Assembly (NCBI GenBank): GCA_025345505.1
Contig: JANVCC010000062.1
Span: forward strand, 14,886,774-14,950,773
Reading direction: 5' to 3'
Length of the DNA: 64,000 nucleotides
From: Todiramphus chloris collaris
Taxonomy: Eukaryota > Chordata > Aves > Coraciiformes > Alcedinidae
Both the position numbers and the translations under genes were made by a program. Position 1 is the first letter of the stretch, and each line of letters opens with the position of its first letter. The notes under the pieces are model-generated. The model made no database searches and was not told the DNA's origin. It saw only the letters and a list, made by a program, of their open reading frames with translations. Shown in pieces: positions 13,623-26,990 of this stretch.

Positions 13623-16600
13623 CACTTATAGCCACGTACACAGTACATATACCTCCTTATCAGACAACTACCATTTGAGAAGCACTAGGAAGGAAACCTG
13701 TGCTCAGAAAGTGCAGAAGAACTCAAGGTTGACCTGTTCAACAAACTTCTTCCTTTTCAGACACCTTTTAGGGAGCCATCTATTATTATTCTTGCATTTA
13801 AAAGTATGGAATGTTGTGATCAAATGGGATACTGTTATTGATTAAACAGTATTTTCCCATCAGTCTTATAAAACATTGTACCATTGTCAGTATAAAACTT
13901 ATTTTACATATATCTTGTCACAAAAAACATGTCGTGAAAGGCTTCACTTTTATTTTAAAATCGCTATGTGGTAGAGAACTAAACTGGCTAGCTAATTTCT
14001 GTAACCTCACAAAAGACCTCCTGGTCTGCCATGCTCTGTCCTGTTTCATACACCCAAGGAAGACAATAATTTATCAGGTTGAAAAAAAAGTGCCATCCAG
14101 AATATTTATCTGTAGTGGCTGTTCAAGCCTCTTCAGAACTCCTGCTGATATATGGCAATTATATTTTAAACAAAGATATTCTGCAGACCGCAGATTCCTG
14201 TAAATCTCCATTATAATTCACACAAACAAAATAGAGATGGAGGGTTATAAAGATGGCTAGGTACTGCAGTGACTTTCTTCAGCATATAAATGGTCTCATA
14301 CAGTTTGAGAAGGCCAATTAGGAGCTGAAGTCTCAATTTAAGACACAGTATTTCTCCACTACCACTTAAACTCTATTAAATATAAATACTTCATTCTCCT
14401 TTGTGGCTGAAGAAAGGTTTTATTTTCCAATAAAACAACTCAGAAGTCATGAAATCTCAAATTATGCAGTGTTCTTATCTCTAGTAGACATTGCAAAGTG
14501 GTTGGTGGGTTTTTTTTCTCTTCAGAAAACAATCCTTGAAAGAACTCTAATCCGTAAGCAAAGGAATGCATTTAATACTCTGGTATTCTTACATACGTGG
14601 TGCTCAGTTCTTGTTTACAGTATAATAATCAGTGCTCTGCAACCCATCATGGAAGTTTGGCTGTGACTCAGTTCCCCCAATCAATGCTCCTAGATGACTG
14701 ATGACCTAATTAAACAACTAGCCAAAGTTTATAATTCTTGGACACATCCTGTCCCACCCAGAAGGCTATCCTGCCCGGCTCAATACAAGGAAGGTAGGCA
14801 GATAGCATTAGCAAAATATGCAGCACTGAAGTAGAGAATTATCTTTGGTATCTGGTCAGTCTTCTGCATTTGTTTTGCTGCCTTTAAGATGTCCTGTTAA
14901 GATGGAGAGAGTGCAGAAGTGCAAATCTCCAGCCACTGGGGCTTAGTTAACAAGAAGCTGACATCCTACTTCAAAAGAGCTCACTGCGATGGATAACAGA
15001 CCACCTACATCCCCAAAGGATGGCTAGCAGGTGGAGGCATCTTGTTCCAGAGGGATATACCTGACTGCTACCTGGCAAGGCTGGGATTTCAGGCAAACCC
15101 CTTGTGAACTGATTTTGAATACACAAGAAAAATGAAGCAAAATACTTGAAGGAAATTGCTGCCATCACCTATAAGGAATAAACCTTTCAGGCTTGGGGTA
15201 CAACTTTATGCATTTGAAATGTAGACTTAGTCAAGGAGTAGCCAGGTACATCTGTTTGCTGAGTCTTGATTTGAGAAGACATACCAAAGAAAATTGGTTG
15301 TAATATTTCCACTTGCAGAATAGTGGATAAATCTCCCTTTATTTTAAGAATCTTTAAACATTGACTTTTATCAGGGTCACACAAAAAGTGGGAGGTTGCC
15401 AGGTGTGGGGAGTGTGATTTTTCTTCTCTAAATTCAACTCAGCAGCAACCAGAAGAGTAAGTTCTGTGTGAAAAGTAAATTACAGTAATAAATATGTGGT
15501 ATCTCACATTAGCTTGTGCCATTAAAGTATGAAAGCAGACACGGAAGGGTAGAAAATACAGAAAAAAATCTGCAGATTTTACAAGAGGTGCACACAGAGA
15601 AGGGAGAACAAGGAAATTGTGCAAACTTTTATCACGATTACTTATGACTTTCTCTGGGGACTGCATTTCTTTGTAGTCTTCCTCCACCTTGGCTGACTCT
15701 CCCTATAAAGCATTTTATGAGACATGTTAAGTATTTTATGTAAAAAATAAGTTGTATTGCATTGCACTGTAGGTCAAGGCAGGAAGGACACATTTCCAGA
15801 ATAGCTAGTTAATCTCTTTCATCTTTCCCATGCTGTCATTAATGCTTATCTGTTCCCATAGGTATTGCAAAGTCATCTGTTTTCTCCAGTGGCATAGTAC
15901 AATAATAAAATCTTTTGATTTGACACACTAGCTGTTTGTGATGCTGGCTTTATTCATGTTCATTTTGAGATCAGATTTATGCTTTCTTTTCTGTAATGTT
16001 TTTATCATGCTCTTTAGCTTTTCTTTGCTGGGAATTCAGGAGTTTAACTTCACATATCTGTCATCTCCCTCTGTGAGAGTGGTTTGATGTTGATGCCTAT
16101 GTGGCAACAGCACTTATTTTAGATCATACTATCTAAAGATCCTATGAATTAATAGACTGAGTGTCTCTCATTGAGGGCTTCCATCCCAGCTATTATCTGA
16201 TAGTTTGTCTCTTGGAATCAAAACCTGTCCAGGGCTTTCCTGCCCACCTTATGCTGAAGCGGGAACTCACCACCATCTCCGTTGTCCTGCTCTGATGTCA
16301 GAAGTGAGCTTTCTTGATCATAAGGAGTCCTTCACCATCTCTGTCACCTTCTTGAGCAAGCACAGTGAATGTCTTGCTTATGACAGTAAAAGGTTTATCC
16401 AAAATTATTTAGGGCAAACAAAATAGCTGAGGTCATTAGCAGTCACTCTTTGTTAGCATAACTTTCAAATGCTCCTCATTTCAGGATGTCTAAAATTTCT
16501 GTTTCAGAAAGAGACTATGCCTTGCATTCTGTTGCTTTTGAAAAACATTTCTAATGTTATCGTTATCTGGGAAGCAGATTTGATTTATTAATTGCCCTAA

Positions 16601-17395
16601 AGAAAAGAATCCTGAAGTTTTTTTTGTTTCCTTAGGACTTCTTTTCCTTTTCTTCTCTTTTGGATTCTTGTGAGATGTTCCATTTTGCATCGAATCAAGT
16701 GAATCAAGAACTATGACCTGCACCATGTCTATAACTGCTCAGTTATTTTTGATAGCTATTCCTCACCAAATCAGGACTGCATGTGGTGTGCACATTTGTT
16801 GACTGATACATGTAGCTGGAGAAGTCCTAATGAACTGGAGGGTGAGGAGACAAATGCCAGGAAAAGCTTTCATGAGGGAGCTGTGAGTGATCCCCTCATA
16901 GTTAAGGGGAGCACTAGAAACTGCTCTCTCAAGATCTGTTACTGCCGAGGAGTCCAAAGATACAAAGTAACTTCTCTGGAGAGTTTGAATCAAAAACTTC
17001 ATTGAAGTAATTTGCTTCCCCATTTACTTTCTCAAGTTGAAAGTTGAGACCAAGGCTTGGGCTGGCCCAGCCACCTGGAAAGTTCTATGAACTCTCCAGA
17101 CTACTGAGAAATGTGTATATTTACACATTTATATATGCAGTTTGCCACTGGAGAGATGAACAGGAGATACGGAGATGTTGGTACAGGAAGATGTCACTGG
17201 TGTGTGAGATTAATATACTGATAAATTAATGAGAAAGTAGTTTGATCTTAAAATTCAAGCCTGAGCTTTAATAGCTCCAGTAATTCTTAGCAAACAGAAT
17301 GAATTAAGGTGAATGAAAACTAATTTCATATTAGAGAACAAATGTCTGTGAAAGGGAGCTTTTGCCCCTGTCTTGTTTCTTGACTTGCAAAGGGG
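13623..17395. other. Noncoding DNA, no gene seen
   Basis: Frames such as 13838-14203 (121 codons) and 14403-14666 resemble no family and lack support for being exons. No transposon or repeat was recognised. Base composition is uniform and AT-rich. Confidence 0.5.
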
Positions 17396-17399
17396 TTGA

Positions 17400-17620
17400 A
17401 GTTGAATTATTTCAGCATGATTTAGCAAAATCCATAATTTTAAAGCACAAGAGAATTTATTTTCACTTCCTCAGGACTTTGATCCTTTAATTCACTGTGA
17501 GTAATTAAACAGCAATGTCAGCATGGATTTCATTCTGAGCATCCAGTGAATATTTTTCCAGTCTATGCAATGGCATCTAAGTATCAACTTTGAGAATATT
17601 GCGAAAGGTGATTTTACTTG
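17400..17620. other. Possible conserved noncoding element (unproven)
   Basis: AT-rich, low in CpG, repeat-free sequence with several homeodomain-type cores (TTTAATTC near 17486, GAGTAATTAAAC near 17499-17510). The appearance fits a vertebrate noncoding element, but this kind of composition also occurs by chance. Only alignment to other vertebrates can decide. Confidence 0.15.
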
Positions 17621-20600
17621 AATGACTGAGAAGAATATTTCTTTACTTTTTTCTTCTTTCCAAATGAATCAATCTGTGGCTTCTAGTTTTCCATTAGTGT
17701 CAGAGACACATAGCAGAATTGATCATTGCTTCTATTTCTGATTACGTTTTTGGTTGTTGAGGTTTAATATGTAATAAAGAAAGCAGGCATGGGACTGATG
17801 TTTTTCTTTATGTTGATTGTGGAACTTAGGTCAGAGCCCACTGCACATCAAGAAAGCATCAAAATGAGTTTTACTGCTTTCATTAGGCTTTTACACAGTA
17901 GTTTTCTTTGAAGTGACTCAGTCCATAAATGGAGGAGACACTGCCTGGGGTGCCAGGAAAATGGGAGTATGTAGCATAAATTCTCCAAACATCGCAAAAG
18001 TATGCAATGATCAAGCCTACCAGAACAGTGCTGGATTTGTTTGATGCACAATATAATGACCTATGTGTTCTATACAGACCAATGGGAGGGCAAGGGGAAA
18101 ACCAACCCCTCCAAAAGTCAGCATGAACATCTGAGAAGATGTGTAAGAAGTGTAGATTCTGAGCTTGTGACAGAGAACTGCAAGGAAAAGGTCTCTAGCT
18201 CATGTCCCTCCCTCCTTTCCTGCATCATTTTTTATCAGTGACTTAGATTCTTTGCTCTGACTTTTTTCCCCCAGGAGTATGATCTGATAGTCTTAACAGC
18301 ATTTAAAGCACACATGGCTCATCAACTCTTCAGCTTATAGGAGACAGAAAGAGGTCTCAGCTACATTTTGCTGTCTGTGGTGGTCATGTTAAATCCAGGT
18401 GCTCTAGTCATGGTTTTAAGGGACTCCTAGAAACTCTTTCTTCCACAGCAGCCGTAGCAGTAACCCTCTAGGCTTGACAGTTTTGTCTTGGTTTATGATC
18501 TTTTTTTATGAAAGAGGCACATAATGATTTAACAACCAATAATGTTAAACTACAAAGTAGTGAACTTAGACAAAAGACCACAGTAACACTTTCATACATC
18601 CAGAACTATTTTGGTTTTATAATACTTGTCCTAATACATCTTACTCCAGTATACCTTGTGTGTACCCCTTTCTTTATAGTTGTTCTTTTTTTTAAATATG
18701 TCAACCCAAAAGCACTCTCTTGGGTTTCGTTTGTGTTAATGAAAATGACTTACTACTTCATAATGTATTAAATCATTTGTGTGACCTCTGCTGAGTTTTA
18801 TCTTTGAGGTATTTTAGAATAACTTTAAATATCAATCCTTTTTCATCTCCACTGTAATTTTTGTTACTCTCCTTTATGCGTCTTGCCATTTTAAGAGAAA
18901 TCCTTCATGAAAATAAACAGATAGCAAGCTACTCACTTCATGGAGCAGTTTTTCAAGCAAGCAACAGTACTGCTGCTTTCAGGAGCCAGTGACCTTAGGA
19001 GTCACTTATTTCTCTCAAGATCAAATAGATTGTAGTCTATTTTTTATATCAATAACGATTTTGATTTTCTGTAAAAAGAATACTGGTCAAATTACAAGCA
19101 ATACTGTGTCCCATTTATATGGGCCATTATTATCATTATGTGCAAAACCTGCATTTGTTAGCCTGCTTCCTTCATGCAGCTATGTCAGCTTTGGGAGCAA
19201 AATGAAGTTGTGTGGCTGTTCACTACAGAGGGTTTCTCTGTACTTGAACACTTGAGAACTGTGCTCAAAATGGGGAAGAAAAAAGGCATCATTGAGCCCA
19301 GAGGCTGAAAGAATAATTGCAAAAGGCTAATAATTGACCCTTATGGAACAATGAGTAGATACTTGTATAGATGGTCTATATTTAAAGAAACAAGACATTT
19401 AAAATAACTGGAAATCCACTGAATTGTCCTATGTTATGGATTCTCTCCTTGGCTGCCATTATACCCGCAGGTTCATGATGATGAATCGTGGCAGGCAAAG
19501 GCTATTTAATCTTTGACTCCAGGATTGTGTTCAACCTTGAACAGTTCCATAACTGTCAGTTATATTTATAATTTGCTTTCTTAAATACTGATATATTTTA
19601 CACAATTAGACAATAACAAATGCTTCCTATTAACTACTTAATTCTGTTCCTATTCCTGCTCATGCACATTTGAAATGACTGCCTGGTACTGAGCACTGAA
19701 CAAGCCCACCTGAGATATACAGGGCAGAGCTACACTCAGGAATTATGCTCAAATAATCTTATGTGGCATTTGGATTGTCACTGAAATACAGTCTCTGAGG
19801 GAGATTTCTTTGCATCACAAAAACATCTTGTGGTTTAACTTCCTTCTACTTGACTTACACTTTCAACCCCGTAAAGTTAGCAGAAGGGTATTATAGGTAA
19901 GGCAGAGGTGCTGTAGGAGGGCTATGTATGTAAAGCTTACACAGAGCTACCCACAGCTACTCCTTGGCTCCTGATGTGTTAACCTCTTCCTTTTTAAAGC
20001 ATTGAGTTAAAAGAAGTTTCAAGCATTTATGATGGATCAAGAACCTTGTTGAAGGTGAAGGAAAAAGGCAAGTTAAGGGGAAGGGATCAAACTTCGGAGG
20101 GACTTAAGTATGTTCTTTAAATCAGCTTCTGTCAACTCTTTCTACAGTTTCTATGTAGTTCCTCATGCCACTTTACCACTTCCTCTCTGTATGGTATATG
20201 CAAATGTAGTTTTATGATCAAATGCAAGTTCTTTTCCTGACATCCTTCCTCTTTTTGGTCTGAATCCTGTGTTTCAGGCTGAGCCTTCTTGAAGCCAGAA
20301 GCAGACTTGCATGTGATCTTGCATGTGTGTAGATCTGACAAAGATGGAATACTTAGTCCTTTGGATGGAAAACACACACCTCAAGGACTTAATGCACTAT
20401 GCATTCTGTCATGGACCCCTAAGATGAGAATATACTTGTATTTTTGGTAGCCTGGCCTGTCTTTTTATATATTCAGCTACTGCAGTGAACTACTGTACTT
20501 CAGATAAGGCTGTTGCAGTAGTGTAAACAGAGCAGTAAAAGCACATCATTTGATGAGTCACTTTGTATCCAGCAACAGACCAGCCACCAAGTTGCAGAGC

Positions 20601-21489
20601 ACATTGCAAAATTACAGCAGGTCAAGAAAAAACTGCAAAGTAAGAAAATTAGATCAGAAGGTGATATTTGTTACTTGTTCAATAGGAACTTCTTTTTTGA
20701 GGGCTGACAGATGTCCCTTCTGCAAATCCCTGGATGGCCTCTTTTTCTCTACCTCACAGAAAGTACCTTGGATACACTGTAGTCCTTGCAGACCGTTTGA
20801 TTTATTCCTGCCTTGAATTGTGATTTTCATGTGTTAATACTTTGCTCCAGTTCTTCTCTGTATTACAGTATGTGGCCATTATTACTCCCCTCCCCCAGGC
20901 CCATTTCTCTTGTTATATATCTGTTTCATTTTCTTAGTTAAGTTGAATGTGAACTTGGGGTCAAGAACAGACAAGTCATGTGATGGGAGTGAGGTATAAC
21001 TGCATTTTCCAGTTTTTTTCCAGTGCATCGTCTGGGGGTTTGGGAGCACAATCTCACATACAGTGCAAAAAAACCCAGAGTCCATAGTTCAGCTGTCAGT
21101 TATAAAATAGGCTCATGAATTAATGTCCTTAAGGAAGCCTGGGTTGGAAAGCTCCTGATATGATCCCTCTTTAAGGCACACTTTTAAAGGTACGAAGCCT
21201 CCTTTTGGAAAACATACGGATTCCAGTCCTTCCATAAAATCTGTCTTCTGAAGGGTAGGGGCCCTAACGTGAGTCTTGGTAGATTACTGAAACAAATACT
21301 CATTGATTTTTAGTCAGTTTGACACAATCTTTAGAAAAACACTGTCGCACCCTTGGTGTATGGAGTAAGGCTGAAATGCAGACTTGTTTAAGGATGAGAC
21401 AAACACAAACAGACAAACCAGAAAACAAAGCAGACATGTTCCTGAAGCATTGTGCATGGCTGTCCAGTATTAGCTCCTGGAATGTATCA
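17621..21489. other. Noncoding DNA, no gene seen
   Basis: All frames are below 90 codons and lack family resemblance. I recognised no LINE, LTR or SINE. There are a few short T runs and nothing else to report. Confidence 0.5.
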
Positions 21490-21650
21490 TAATATTAAGA
21501 TTTCTTTGGACTAGCATGAGATTATGATGCCGTCGTGCCTTTAATAAATAATGGGTCATTTTATCATTGAGCTTCAAAGAATAAACCGTATTTAAAATGC
21601 AAGAGCAGTGATTAAAGGCTTGTAATAAAGTAACGGAGAGTTCACCTAAA
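21490..21650. other. Possible conserved noncoding element (unproven)
   Basis: A repeat-free block with TTTAATAAATAATGGGTCAT (21540-21559) followed by TTATCATTGAGC, TAAACCGTATTTAAAATGC and GATTAAAGGC. AT-rich homeobox-like cores lie close together without microsatellite character. The function is a guess from appearance. Confidence 0.2.
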
Positions 21651-23144
21651 TGGCAATATTACTGTTGACAACCTGAACAGCAATGACATTCAAGTTTTCC
21701 TGAGACATTTCTCATTCAAATTATGTCACTAGTTCTGAGGCTTCCTTTTGTAAGTCTTCGTGGCGTCAATGGTGATTATCCCTCAGTGTCAATATAGCCA
21801 GTTATTTCTTCTCCACATCAGGTTTGATTGAGTTCTTCCAGTTTTCCCACACACCTATCTGTGTATAAACCTGTGCGAGTGATTGAAATAGATTCATGCT
21901 TGCATTCGAACTTATAAATTTGCTTTTTTTCCTGGAGCACTACCAAAGTTTTATCTGTGTAGCATGCAAACCTAGTCAAAACTGGAATTAAAATGCTGTA
22001 GGCTGAATATGGGTTTAATACATTGTTGTCATGTATTTTGAAAGACAATACATCTCTGGGGCATGTCGAGGTAGACTGTCAGTCAGGTATTCCCACTGCT
22101 GAAATTCACATGACCTTGGCCAGAGCAAATTCTTTGCTAAAGCAGAAAGGGGAGGAGCAGCCTTCCGAAAACAAAATATTGTACCATAAATTTCTTTGAC
22201 AACGTTGCACAATTTAGCAAGGCTTCACAGCGTCTCTCCAGCATGGAGGACATTGCTGAAGAATGAGCGATACAAGTCACACAAGGAGGCAAAAGAACTT
22301 GAGGACAAAAGTGAATCTTTGTTCAAGCAGGTTACCTGGAGGGGAAATAGAGTACATGATGTACCATGTGATACATCAGTCATGCAAGCTATTTCTGGAA
22401 AGTTTTACTTACTGGAGAGCTGTTGTTCATTTAGGGAGGCATTCCTCCCTGGGCAGAGTGCTTGGAAAAGACCAGTGTGCTTCTGGGTCTCACTGAAGCC
22501 ATTTTCTGGCACATAAGACACACAGCCTCATACAACTCCCCTGCACACAGGTGAATTTTACCTTTGCTGAATTGACAGTTTAACTTTCATCAGACCTAGA
22601 AACACGCAATGGAGTTACAAAGACATTAGACTCTGCTTGGGTTTGTGCAAAACAAATGTCAGGCCTTCACCCCAAATTCTGCCTGTGACAAAAGTGAGTG
22701 ATTTTTGTCCTATCAGGTCATTCTGCAGAGCTGACATTTCTTCAACTCTGCTGGGTACTACACAGTATGGTGGGGGGAGCTCCCCAGCTGATTGATCCCA
22801 CTGTGTGTGGCTGCAAGGCTCAGAGAAGCCGTGCACAGCCAACAGGTATAAAAAAAGCTGCTGATTTACAAGCTACAACGTGTTGCTAGCCATGTAATGG
22901 GATATAGCTGCACATTAAGCTGTAAGGGCATGGCTGAAGGAGGGATATGCGTGTGTGCTGTAGTGTTCTTTATCGAACGTGGCTGATAGCCAGGCAAGGG
23001 TATGGCAGGAGAGATTGAGCTTGGGTGGTGCAGCTCATTGGCAGCCCATAGTTATCTGAGGCTGCAGAGATCTACTATTATTCTGTAGCTGGATTAAAAA
23101 CAGAGTCTTTCTCTTACCTCTGCTGCAAATGAGCCTGGAGTTGC
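21651..23144. other. Noncoding DNA, no gene seen
   Basis: The 106-codon frame at 22196-22516 and its overlapping partner show no recognisable domain. No repeats were identified. Composition is slightly less AT-rich near 22.7-22.9 kb. Confidence 0.5.
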
Positions 23145-23174
23145 TTAAAATCCTGCAGATCTGCAGGATTTTAA
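23145..23174. repeat. Perfect 30-bp palindrome
   Basis: Each 15-bp half is the exact reverse complement of the other, with no spacer. The left half is TTAAAATCCTGCAGA (23145-23159) and the right half is TCTGCAGGATTTTAA (23160-23174). The flanking bases (C at 23144, A at 23175) do not pair. It could extrude as a cruciform or bind a symmetric dimer. No transposon ends were recognised around it. Confidence 0.95.
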
Positions 23175-26100
23175 ATTCACCGTAATAGGCAGGAAACACC
23201 CTCTACATAGGAGTGATTTCCATTACACAGGGTGAGAGAACAGACCTGGACCACGAATTCACTTACCCAATAGCCATTGCTCTCAGTTTTATTGCTGCTC
23301 AGTTCTTAAGCCCCAGGTCATATCTACCACTTGACTTGTCCTGGTCAAATTCTTTGTTTATGACTGGAATATTGATTCAGCTCTTAACCATAAATACAGT
23401 AAGAGAAACGCTGTTTATGCTTGACCTGTACAACATATTTGTACCATCCCTTCAAATGCATTTTGAATGTTTTCTTTAGTAGTTGTATCCTCTGTCTTAA
23501 ATTTACAAAGCCTTACTGTTTACCCAGTCCCGAAATCTTGATGGTTGGGTTGAGTATACGGGCATTTCTACTTTCAAGGTCTCTTGAAAGGTAAATAAAT
23601 GAATGTGCTGATGTACATAAACCTACCATCTCTCCCCAGATCAGGAATATCTAAGCAAAGGTGAAGTGTGGCTCTGCAACCAGAGCTCGTGTCTCTTCTC
23701 CTTTGGGCATGATGAGGGGATGACAGTGGCTTATTGTTCAGAGGATGAAAGCTAATGCTGGATGTGGCTTTGTGATCTGGATTTTTAAAGCTGCCTTTGT
23801 TTTAGAGGTCTCTACTGAAGCTATAGTCATTTACATTAGTGACAAACCTGTATTGTTTGCCTTAACTCCATTGTCTCTCTCCATGTTACACAGGTTGTAC
23901 TCTGTTTTGCATCAACTTTAAATGATGCAACAACATAGGAAAGCAACCTCCCATGTATCAGAAAGCCCCTGCCTTTTGGCAGGGCTTGACCTGAGTTTCT
24001 GAGGCACTGATGGAAATATACAGGATCTGGCACAAATAATGTACCAAATTAATTTGCTAATGTACCTATTTGCCCTGAAATCTTCACTGGAAGATTCATC
24101 AGACTCGTTCTGGAGTTCATCAGATCCATTGACTTAACGAGGGCTTCAGACAAGCTAAGCCTGGGGGTGCTGAGGGAGGCAGTGATCAGCTGGGACTCCC
24201 ACTCACCCTTGCTCAGACATTATGATAATGGAGGTTTTTCCAGCCCTTTTTAATTTTAATTCCTTCAGTCTAGTGTTCACCAAGCATTAAGTCTTAACAC
24301 TCTGGCCTGAGCCTGCAAGGACTGGCATTTTCCTGAAGGATCTTACTTTAACATTGGTTAGGGCAGGATTGCCAGCACTGCTGCCATCAGTCTTGTTTGT
24401 CTAAACCTTATTCTTCCCTCTTATAAATGAATGCAGGACTCAAGGCTGTTGAATTCGAGCCATTAGCTTGCCTTGGCAGAGTTTTCACAGAAGTGAGCTT
24501 CTGACTTTGTTCACCTGAGGGACTACTGGGCAACTGTTAAGGAAGAAACAAGTAACTATGCAATAGTCTTTTAAGACAATTATGTTGGGATTGGTTTAGA
24601 ATCACTTCTGACCAAAATCTGTAAGGCCTATTTTGTTTATATGGTTGCATACAACTCTGACAAATTCAGAGTCTTCCAGGAAAGCAAGGTGTGCTCAACT
24701 TGCCCCCAGGTCAGCACTTTTCTCCTAATCTTGTATCTCCCACTGTTCCTGTCAGGAACAAGTCCTTCTTCAATGATCTAGAGATGTTCGGAGGTATTAC
24801 ATCTCCTCTCCAACTTTCAACTCCCAGAAGCCTCTTGGAGAATTAATTCAGCAGCAATTTAAAGTCGTGCTTCTCATCCACCTCCTCCTGGCAGGGTTGC
24901 TCACACTGTTGTTACTGCTGAAAGAAAATGTGGAAAGAGCCTGATCATCATTCATAAGACCTTGTGGCTAGTTAAAATGATTGCACTTGGCATGTTATAC
25001 TATACAAGAGTGACTGCTGAGCATGGTGAGAAAGCCTAGAGATATGACTCAGCTGAATGGCTTCCTGGGCCAGTCCAGAGCTTGTGGTCAAAGCTACTCA
25101 GAGCCTCTTCTTTAATTAAGTATGTGTTAGTTGGGGAAGCATCTGAGCAGGCGGGAAGAGGAATGAGAGTCTTCACACAGATGTTGCTCTGCCTGTGCAA
25201 AACCACCTATTTCTGTCCTTAGCTCCATTATGTACAATGGCTGAGAGACACCTCAAACCCAGTTGCCCAGTAGCTCCACAGAGGTTGGGGGCCCTTTACT
25301 TTTTGAAGTAAGCTTGCATCCTTCTCTACCTGTTCAGAGCAAGAGTCTGTATATCATGTGCTTCATTTTTGGAAATGTCTGCCCCTTATTTTGAATAAAC
25401 GATTAAACAATCACTGTATAAAAGAACTCTGGATACCTAGGAAAAAAAATCTGCTCAAGATCAGAAGCTTTTCTTAACTGTCTGTCTAAACTAGTTCATT
25501 GCTTTGGACTCATGGAGGGAGAGAGGAGGATATAAGCACAGGAAAGGCCTATTTGGGATTTTGTAGGTCATGCTACCTGTCAATCAGCTGGCAACCAAGA
25601 TGCTTCCTTCAGCCAAGCAGTGCATCTCATCTGCTTGAAGAGAAATTACCTTAGTGAGACATCAGTGCTGTCTCACTGTAAGCAAATGGTTGAAAAGGGA
25701 TCTTCATATCCAGCAGATGCTGTGAAGAGACTCATGCATGGGGGTATTAAGAGTATAAGCAGCATGACATCCTTTCACATCTTAAATCCCAGTTTCAAGG
25801 ACATGAAGTGTGTTTCCAGCCTCCTGGTTGGGAGGCGACAAGAGGCAGAAAACCTCTGATTAATGCGGTGACTCAGCACACAGCGGATGGACTTGCCCCA
25901 CGCACTGATCAGCGTGAACACGGGCAACAGCTGCTCTGGCACAAGAACAGTAAATGCAGAGAAGCATCTAAAGCGTGCCCTTGTCAGAGGACCATGAACC
26001 AGGCTGCTCTGGAACATGACCTCACCTAAGTACCCCATCACTTCCCTTGGAGATAGAAGCTTTTGCTAATTATCGTGAAATGTCAATTCAACCTTACCTT

Positions 26101-26570
26101 CGATGTAGCTTTGGACCACGTGCTGCTGGGGTGCTTATACTGGGGTGATCCTCTGATCCACTTGGACATTAAAAGGGTGGCATTTACAAAAGTGGAGAAA
26201 ACTTCATGGATTTCCCAGGGACTCTCCTCTGCATGAAAATGTGTCCATAGACAATGAGTCTGAGGTAGCATCAGGATGGCTTCAACTTCAGGCGCTTGGT
26301 TCTGCCCCTCATTGTGCAGAGCAGATGAAAAAGACCTGCTGCCTTTTTATTTCACAATGACCAATCTCAGATTTTCTATTGCAAGGAGAAAGACTCTTTC
26401 AAACTCTTACCAGTTCATCGGTCTTTTTTCATAACTTGTCATCATTGGGTTTTTGTCAGAACAACTGGAGGTTTGGGGTTTTTAGACAAAAACAGGAATG
26501 TCCACAGGGCTGGATAGAAGTTGACCTGTTTATTGATTTTCCTATTATTGTCTGCTGGTTGGTCCCAATT
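23175..26570. other. Noncoding DNA, no gene seen
   Basis: No gene supported. It holds a faint LINE-like relic at 23860-23910 (listed separately) and a patch with more CpG than its surroundings at about 25850-25985. Frames over that patch on both strands (73 and 88 codons) resemble nothing known. Confidence 0.5.
23860..23910. mobile_element. Possible ancient LINE-like relic
   Basis: CTTAACTCCATTG, followed by a short stretch and ATGTTACACAGG, resembles the paired AACTCCATTGACTTCAATGGAGTTACAC arrangement found in old amniote LINE or DNA-element relics. It is short and diverged, so family and strand are uncertain. Confidence 0.3.
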
Positions 26571-26599
26571 AAAAAAGAAAAAAAAAAAAAGAGAGAGAG
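26571..26599. repeat. Poly-A tract followed by (GA)n
   Basis: Interrupted poly-A passing into four or more GA units. It may be an old retroposon tail, but no recognisable body lies upstream on the plus strand. Confidence 0.8.
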
Positions 26600-26842
26600 C
26601 AAAGATCAACTGGAGAAACAGTGTTGGCTAGGAAGAACTGGGATTTATTCTGTTATCTTTGAGAGTCTGTGACAGTCAACAAAAGCAAATTAAACAGTAA
26701 AAATATTGAGAAGTCTTCATTTCCTTTATGTATTTCACTAATTTTAAGATGTATACAATGTTGTGATGAGTCATGTTAATTGATATCAATAAGAAACTGG
26801 TTTTGTTTTGAAATGCTTCTCTTTCTCTTAATTCCTGTCTGA

Positions 26843-26872
26843 TTTTTTTTTATTTTTTTTTATTTTTTTTTT
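26843..26872. repeat. Poly-T tract with regularly spaced A
   Basis: Three T runs of about 8-10 bases separated by single A bases, with a period near 10 bp. It could be a minus-strand poly(A) tail duplicated by slippage. Phased T tracts of this spacing can also bend DNA. Confidence 0.85.
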
Positions 26873-26990
26873 AATAAACGCCAGCCTGTTTATTTCTACC
26901 TAGAATTCAATTAATAAGAAATAAACACAGGAAACGCCACTTTTGTCTCGTGGATGTAACAATTTCCATTTAAGCTAAGATCTTTTCCCA
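26873..26990. other. Possible conserved noncoding element (unproven)
   Basis: Immediately after the T tract is a repeat-free stretch with TGTTTATTTC, AATTCAATTAATAAGAAATAAACA and GGAAACGCCACTTTTGTC. The TGTTTATT/AATAAACA pair resembles inverted forkhead-type sites. The assignment rests on appearance only. Confidence 0.2.

Noticed and set aside
13256..13648. 130-codon minus-strand frame rich in Tyr, Cys and Val
   Set aside because: Much of it is the translated TACA/TATA microsatellite.
26379..26603. Retrocopy ending in the poly-A/(GA) tract
   Set aside because: The upstream frame of 97 codons resembles no protein, and no target-site duplication was found around it.
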